Positions 60,271 through 64,000 of a stretch of 64,000 bases of DNA are shown one piece after another. The translations under genes were made by a program, and so were the position numbers. How positions within the stretch are numbered: the first letter of the stretch is position 1; each line of letters opens with the position of its first letter. The notes under the pieces are model-generated. The model was given only the letters and a program-made list of their open reading frames with translations. It was not told the origin of the DNA and ran no database searches. Origin of the DNA: Bacillota bacterium (GTDB lineage Bacteria > Bacillota > Clostridia > Christensenellales > Aristaeellaceae); NCBI GenBank assembly GCA_023398575.1, contig JAEWSC010000043.1, positions 61,109 through 125,108 on the forward strand, given 5' to 3'.

Positions 60271-61467
60271 TTATTTCTGACCGGCCGCTTTGGGTGAATC
60301 CTTGGGCGCATCCATCTTTGCCTTGCGCTTGAAGGTGGTATTCAGCTTAGGTACCACGGGCGGAGCTTCCACGCCTCTGTCGGCCTGTAGAACCACCTTC
60401 AAAAGATTGAGCAGTACAGGCCCCAGCAAAAGGCCCAGCACATTGCCGGTAAACTGATAGCCAGCGAACATGGCCATCATGGTAGCCAGCGGATACAAAC
60501 CCAGGCTTTTTCCAACGATTCTTGGCTCGGCAATCTGCCTTGTGACCACAACAGCCACATACAAAAGTGCCATACCAACGCCAGTCGCTGTATCGCTTGT
60601 CACAAAGCCGATCAAGGACCAGGGGATGAGGAACAGGCCGGCACCAAGAACCGGCAGCGCATCCGCCATACCAATCAACAACCCCAGCAGCAGCCAATAC
60701 GGCTTTTGCTGAATCAGAAGGCCAAGCAGCACAACCACGGTAATCAGCAGTGATACAAGAAGCTGAGCCCGAATCTGGCCAAACAGAGCACGGAACAAAT
60801 CCCGCTTGAGCAGGACGCCCTTGCGGATCATGCCTGCTGGGAAAGTGCGGTGGAAAAACGCAAAGATTCGCTCCCGGTCGCTGCTCATATAATAGGTGCC
60901 CATAATGGTCAGCACGATGGCTAAAAGCATGGACGGAACAGAGGTTGCTGTCGTCCACGCACCAGAAGCAATGGTTTTGGATACAGTTCCGGCGAGGCTG
61001 ACGAGGGTCTTATTGATTTCACTAAGAGCCGATGTCGTTATCTCCACCAAATTCTGTGGAACGACATCAGCATATTGCTGTGTCAGTGAAGCGACCCAGC
61101 CAGTAACCTGGTCACTGATAAAGCGCAAAAGTGTCGGCGTGTTGCGGGCCAGAGCGCCCAATTCCTGCAAAAGCCGGCCAGCCAGGGCACGCACGCCAAG
61201 GCCCAGCAAACCAAACACCAAAATCATACCCAGTATGGTGGCGAGGCGGTCGCCAATGCTGATTTTTACAAACGCACGGCGCAAGAGCCTGACCAGAGGC
61301 TCCATAAGCATGGCAAAAATCAAGGCCAGTACAAAGGGCCAGCAAAGCGGAAAAAGCTTTACCAAAACAAAACAGGCGCACAGCACCAGCGCAATCAAAA
61401 GCAGGCGCCGAGGAATGTCGTTCATTTTCATGTTCCAGTTGCGTAGCCGTCTGAAAAAGTCCTCCAT
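60271..61467 (-). CDS. AI-2E/PerM-family permease (YtvI-like)
   Basis: 398 residues with about eight transmembrane helices, starting LLLIALVLCACFVLVKLF, and a basic C-terminal tail (NTTFKRKAKMDAPKDSPKAA). Layout fits the AI-2E family, which includes the sporulation membrane protein YtvI; the name does not show AI-2 export. The ATG at 61467 follows AAGGGGGG. Confidence 0.88.
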   Translation of the reverse strand: MEDFFRRLRNWNMKMNDIPRRLLLIALVLCACFVLVKLFPLCWPFVLALIFAMLMEPLVRLLRRAFVKISIGDRLATILGMILVFGLLGLGVRALAGRLLQELGALARNTPTLLRFISDQVTGWVASLTQQYADVVPQNLVEITTSALSEINKTLVSLAGTVSKTIASGAWTTATSVPSMLLAIVLTIMGTYYMSSDRERIFAFFHRTFPAGMIRKGVLLKRDLFRALFGQIRAQLLVSLLITVVVLLGLLIQQKPYWLLLGLLIGMADALPVLGAGLFLIPWSLIGFVTSDTATGVGMALLYVAVVVTRQIAEPRIVGKSLGLYPLATMMAMFAGYQFTGNVLGLLLGPVLLNLLKVVLQADRGVEAPPVVPKLNTTFKRKAKMDAPKDSPKAAGQK

Positions 61468-61502
61468 CTGATCCCCCCTTTGGCATTGTCCTTCCAAGTA
61501 TA

Positions 61503-62129
61503 TCATGGATGGCTAGTTTTGTCATGGGTGAGCCGTGCAGCTGCCCGGACTGGGCTGGCTTCCGCTCGTATGTTTAAGGGAAAGCAGGCCAACTCAAACG
61601 CGCCATGCAATTTGTCAAGCCCTCGCATATTTTCCACAATGGGGATGCCGGCTGCAAGCAGCAGCTTATGAACCGGAAAGGGCGGAACATCCGGCGAAGG
61701 CATATCCATACCCAGCAGAGCAATTTTCTCCTGCACAAACAGCTTTGCCAGTTCCATGGACACCACCGGATGATTGCTGTAGTATTCATCTTGCCCATAA
61801 AGGGTATCCATCCCCGTATAGAGCAGCACGGCCTTTCGACAAAGGCTTCCACCTTTTATATCACACTTTCGAATATCCTTTTGTCCTCGAAGATCAAAAA
61901 CAATGCCCGGTACAAAAAAACGGTCCAGGGATATACTTGTCATATCATCACCATTTTCCAGCAAATGCTGCGGCGCATCCATGTGGGTGCCGGCATGCAG
62001 ACCGGTATGCAGCACATATGCGGTATAGTGATGTTTTTTCAGCCATTTTTCCTGTACAAGCCTTGTTTCCGTGTCGCCAGGATATACCGGCATATTATTC
62101 TCCACCGGCCAGCTTAATTCCACCCACAT
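61503..62129 (-). CDS. Cyclase-family metal hydrolase (kynurenine formamidase-like)
   Basis: 208 residues. The hallmark HAGTHMDAPQH (metal ligands) is at about 46-56, preceded by the PVYPGDT motif. The fold is shared by kynurenine formamidase and isatin hydrolase; substrate unknown. Starts just after a plausible ribosome site GGGGGTG and is monocistronic. Confidence 0.88.
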   Translation of the reverse strand: MWVELSWPVENNMPVYPGDTETRLVQEKWLKKHHYTAYVLHTGLHAGTHMDAPQHLLENGDDMTSISLDRFFVPGIVFDLRGQKDIRKCDIKGGSLCRKAVLLYTGMDTLYGQDEYYSNHPVVSMELAKLFVQEKIALLGMDMPSPDVPPFPVHKLLLAAGIPIVENMRGLDKLHGAFELACFPLNIRAEASPVRAAARLTHDKTSHP

Positions 62130-62184
62130 GGCTTACACCCCCTCTATATGGTATATATGCCTTGCGCATACGCGGCCAGGCTAT

Positions 62185-62213
62185 TTGTACATTTCACAGG
62201 AATATGGTATGAT
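62185..62213 (+). promoter_or_regulatory. Promoter of the tail-anchored protein gene
   Basis: TTGTAC (62185-62190), 17-base spacer, TATGAT (62208-62213). Confidence 0.75.
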
Positions 62214-62238
62214 GCACTTATTCAGGAGGAACGTATAT

Positions 62239-62664
62239 ATGGCGGAAAAGCTTGTAGATATCATCAAAAAACCTAAAGAACTGCTGGGCGGAGCCATCAA
62301 GGCCATCAAAGGCCCGGATGTGCAGCAGTTGGTCGAAACCTTTACCAGCGAAATGACCGTGGTGGTGGAAGGGCTGTACGACGATCAGATGCGCCTGCGC
62401 AAGGAAGTGGAAGCACTGTCGCTTTCGCAGGAAGGTCTTTCACGTGAGCTGATAGACAGCAGGGAAGAAACCGAGGCCAAATGTGAGCAGTCTTTGAAAG
62501 ATCTGGCAACGCGGATGGCTGATCTGCAAAAGCGCATACAGACTTTAGAAACAAACAAAGGGAAGCAGACCAAGAAGAACGGCATTCTTACTCAGGTGAC
62601 GGTGCTGGCTGCCATCGTAGCCGGTGCCTGGATCATTGTGACGCTCTTAAACCTGCTGAAATAA
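62239..62664 (+). CDS. Coiled-coil protein with C-terminal membrane anchor (unknown)
   Basis: 141 residues, not recognised. An N-terminal basic part (MAEKLVDIIKKPKELLGGAI) leads to a predicted coiled coil (about 40-110, rich in E, K, R and L with heptads such as LYDDQMRLRKEVEALSLSQE) and one terminal helix (VTVLAAIVAGAWIIVTLLNL). The topology is tail-anchored: the bulk is cytosolic. AGGAGGA at eight bases from the ATG supports this start over a longer frame from 62071. It precedes another uncharacterised gene by 39 bases. Confidence 0.75.
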   Translation: MAEKLVDIIKKPKELLGGAIKAIKGPDVQQLVETFTSEMTVVVEGLYDDQMRLRKEVEALSLSQEGLSRELIDSREETEAKCEQSLKDLATRMADLQKRIQTLETNKGKQTKKNGILTQVTVLAAIVAGAWIIVTLLNLLK

Positions 62665-62703
62665 GCGTCAAAAATGAGATGTTACATAAAAGGGGGAGTG
62701 CGG

Positions 62704-63219
62704 ATGCGGTCCTATGAGGAAATAAAGAAAGGGTATCAAAAGCGGCAAAAGGATACGCTGATTGATTCCCTGGCCACGAGTCTCAATTACATGGATGAAA
62801 TTTGCGTTGAGGCCGGTCTACTGGACCAGGCCGGTATTTTAGACGATCTGCTGAATGGAGCCTGCGCCGCACTGCCTTTTGTGCTGATCGCCGTCACAGA
62901 GCAATACAAAGTAATCTTAGGCCGCAAGCCTGCTAAAACCGGCCTTGTGGATGCGGCCTTCCGCATGGCCAAATCCGGCGCAGCCATGGGTGTTAGCGCC
63001 ATCGTTGCCGGCACAGCCGGCTTTGCGGCAGCCATACCGGTATCCATCGGTGTACGCGCGGCCTTTGACCACTTCAGGATGAAGTCTTTTACTGGTAAGC
63101 GGGTTTTGATGCGCACCCAGCGGATGCGTCAGATGCAGGCAACCATTACCCCGCCCATTGTGATTCATGAACAACCTTTGCTAACTAGTGGTGCACGATC
63201 GCTAGAAGAAGATAATTGA
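62704..63219 (+). CDS. Uncharacterised protein with a glycine/alanine-rich hydrophobic segment
   Basis: 171 residues without a recognised family. A charged N-terminus (MRSYEEIKKGYQKRQKD) precedes a hydrophobic stretch ACAALPFVLIAV and an Ala/Gly-rich one GAAMGVSAIVAGTAGFAAAI, the latter long enough for a membrane helix or a hairpin. The C-terminal half is basic and ends in ITPPIVIHEQ. Probably an integral or peripheral membrane protein; it likely acts with the preceding tail-anchored protein. RBS AAAGGGGG. Confidence 0.7.
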   Translation: MRSYEEIKKGYQKRQKDTLIDSLATSLNYMDEICVEAGLLDQAGILDDLLNGACAALPFVLIAVTEQYKVILGRKPAKTGLVDAAFRMAKSGAAMGVSAIVAGTAGFAAAIPVSIGVRAAFDHFRMKSFTGKRVLMRTQRMRQMQATITPPIVIHEQPLLTSGARSLEEDN

Positions 63220-63223
63220 GTAG

Positions 63224-63868
63224 TTACTTGATGAGATCAAGCAGTTCTAAAGGTGCCGCAATAATATGGCGGGCGTTGTTCTCCAACAGTTCCTCTCGCT
63301 TGCGGAAACCCCACAATACGCCAACAGGTGTCATACTGGCCGCGTTGGCGCAGGTCATGTCCACCCCTGTATCACCTACATACATAAAGTCTGTTGGAGC
63401 AATATCAAGCTGACGTGCAATCTCCAACGCGCCGGTAGGGTCTGGTTTGACCGGGACACCTTCCATCTGGCCCCTTATCGCATCAAACTTGATGCTTGGA
63501 AAATATCGAGCTGTTACATACAGCGTATCCCGATGGGGCTTATTGGAAAATATGCACAGCTTCAGTCCCATGCTAATTATTTTTTGCAGCATTTCACTCA
63601 CGCCCTCATAAGGGCGTGTTTTATTTTCACAGCCTACCGAATAGTAAGCCTGGTAGGCGCTCAGCACTTTAGGCGCGATTTTCTCTCGAAAGCCGGTAGC
63701 ACGCATCGCCAAGGTCTTCACGCCGTCACCCACAAAATATTTGTATGCGTCCAACGCATGCACAGGCAACCCGTTTTCCAAAAGCGCCCGGTTCATGCTG
63801 TCAGCAATATCCTCCAGCGTATTCAAAAGCGTACCGTCCAAATCAAACAAAATAGCCCGTACAGCCAT
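63224..63868 (-). CDS. HAD hydrolase, phosphoglycolate phosphatase-like
   Basis: 214 residues. FDLDGTLLNT (motif I, about 8-17), IFSNKP (II), KPDPTGALEIA with the Lys (III), YVGDTGVDMTCANAA (IV), and a helical cap with YKYFVGDGVKTLAMRA typical of Gph/PGP-type enzymes. Likely detoxifies 2-phosphoglycolate or a similar phosphate. The ATG at 63868 is chosen because MAVRAILFD is the conserved start; ribosome site is weak. Confidence 0.88.
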   Translation of the reverse strand: MAVRAILFDLDGTLLNTLEDIADSMNRALLENGLPVHALDAYKYFVGDGVKTLAMRATGFREKIAPKVLSAYQAYYSVGCENKTRPYEGVSEMLQKIISMGLKLCIFSNKPHRDTLYVTARYFPSIKFDAIRGQMEGVPVKPDPTGALEIARQLDIAPTDFMYVGDTGVDMTCANAASMTPVGVLWGFRKREELLENNARHIIAAPLELLDLIK

Positions 63869-63920
63869 AAAACCACATCCCAACTATTGATTTGGTCATT
63901 GTAACATAGGGAAGAAAAGC

Positions 63921-64000
63921 ATGCAATCTGCCGTTTGGGGCATAATACTGCCATCAGCAGGAAAAGGATGGCGTAACCATATGCAGAAAAACGGGCAGGA
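63921..64000 (+). CDS. Probable start of ispD (partial)
   Basis: Open frame from the ATG at 63921 to the window end. It reads SAVWGIILPSAGKGWR and then continues basic and polar, resembling the N-terminus of 2-C-methyl-D-erythritol 4-phosphate cytidylyltransferases (AxGxGxR signature). Only 26 residues are visible, so the assignment is tentative. A ribosome site GGGAAGAA precedes it. Confidence 0.45.
   Translation, partial: MQSAVWGIILPSAGKGWRNHMQKNGQ

Noticed and set aside
60271..61467. Pairing the AI-2E-family permease with luxS as an AI-2 export system
   Set aside because: The genes are 20 kb apart and the family name is not evidence of AI-2 transport; many members have other roles.

Overview
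The window looks like chromosomal core-genome DNA from a Gram-positive, low-to-mid GC, spore-lineage anaerobe of the Clostridia (Bacillota). The evidence is a spoIVB-spo0A pair, T-box leaders, GatCAB transamidation, exported SH3/CAP/LCP proteins, and strong AGGAGG ribosome sites with TTGACA/TATAAT-type promoters. I infer a gut-type relative of Christensenellales or Oscillospirales, but nothing here fixes the family. No rRNA, tRNA, CRISPR array, prophage or transposase was found.

Layout. 1-6.6 kb: aromatic biosynthesis (aroE, aroQ, tyrA), then nadE, a tandem GNAT and a CoA-disulfide-reductase-like flavoprotein, punctuated by two inverted copies of a hairpin repeat. 6.6-13.1 kb: a HAD phosphatase, a GNAT, a run of four exported proteins (two phosphodiester-glycosidase-domain proteins, a leucine-rich-repeat protein, a PIG-L deacetylase), and an EamA transporter. 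13.3-16.6 kb: a compact regulatory locus. It has a LytTR response regulator and GHKL sensor kinase (AgrA/AgrC type), a strongly expressed 30-residue peptide gene with its own promoter and terminator, a small XRE regulator, and two paralogous proteins of 53-54 residues that I do not recognise. 16.6-23 kb: surface-glycan and phosphonate genes: a CapF-like reductase, an LCP protein, and an operon for phosphonopyruvate, phosphonoacetaldehyde and probably hydroxyethylphosphonate with nucleotidyltransferases.

23.3-28.2 kb is a tight methionine operon (metA, metF, metH activation domain, metH) whose leader carries an intrinsic terminator. 28.5-32.5 kb holds an E2-like acyltransferase homologue without its catalytic histidine, a membrane-attached XRE protein, an MGMT-like protein, apbE and a small exported protein. 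32.5-37.9 kb is a T-box-controlled operon in which aspartyl-tRNA synthetase is fused to GatC, followed by gatA and gatB. 38-47 kb: a DUF188 protein, a P-loop ATPase, YbaK, luxS, a nitroreductase, rarA, an orphan histidine kinase and a 1047-residue exported protein with eight SH3 repeats. 47-51.5 kb: spo0A, spoIVB, a ROK sugar kinase, DUF3842, a frameshifted DUF1801 gene and DUF1905.

51.6-52.0 kb is a gene-free block packed with perfect palindromes. At 52.2-53.2 kb an exported CAP-domain gene is preceded by four back-to-back c-di-GMP-I (GEMM-I) riboswitch aptamers, the most striking regulatory structure in the window. The rest (53.4-64 kb) is housekeeping: a long-form PRPP synthetase, T-box-controlled trpS, DUF378, a Na/Pi cotransporter, TIGR01440, TrmH, an AI-2E-family permease, a cyclase, two uncharacterised membrane-associated proteins, a phosphoglycolate-phosphatase-like HAD and the start of a probable ispD.

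The best candidates for something undescribed are the quadruple riboswitch, the peptide/LytTR/small-protein locus, the palindrome array and the metA leader attenuator.
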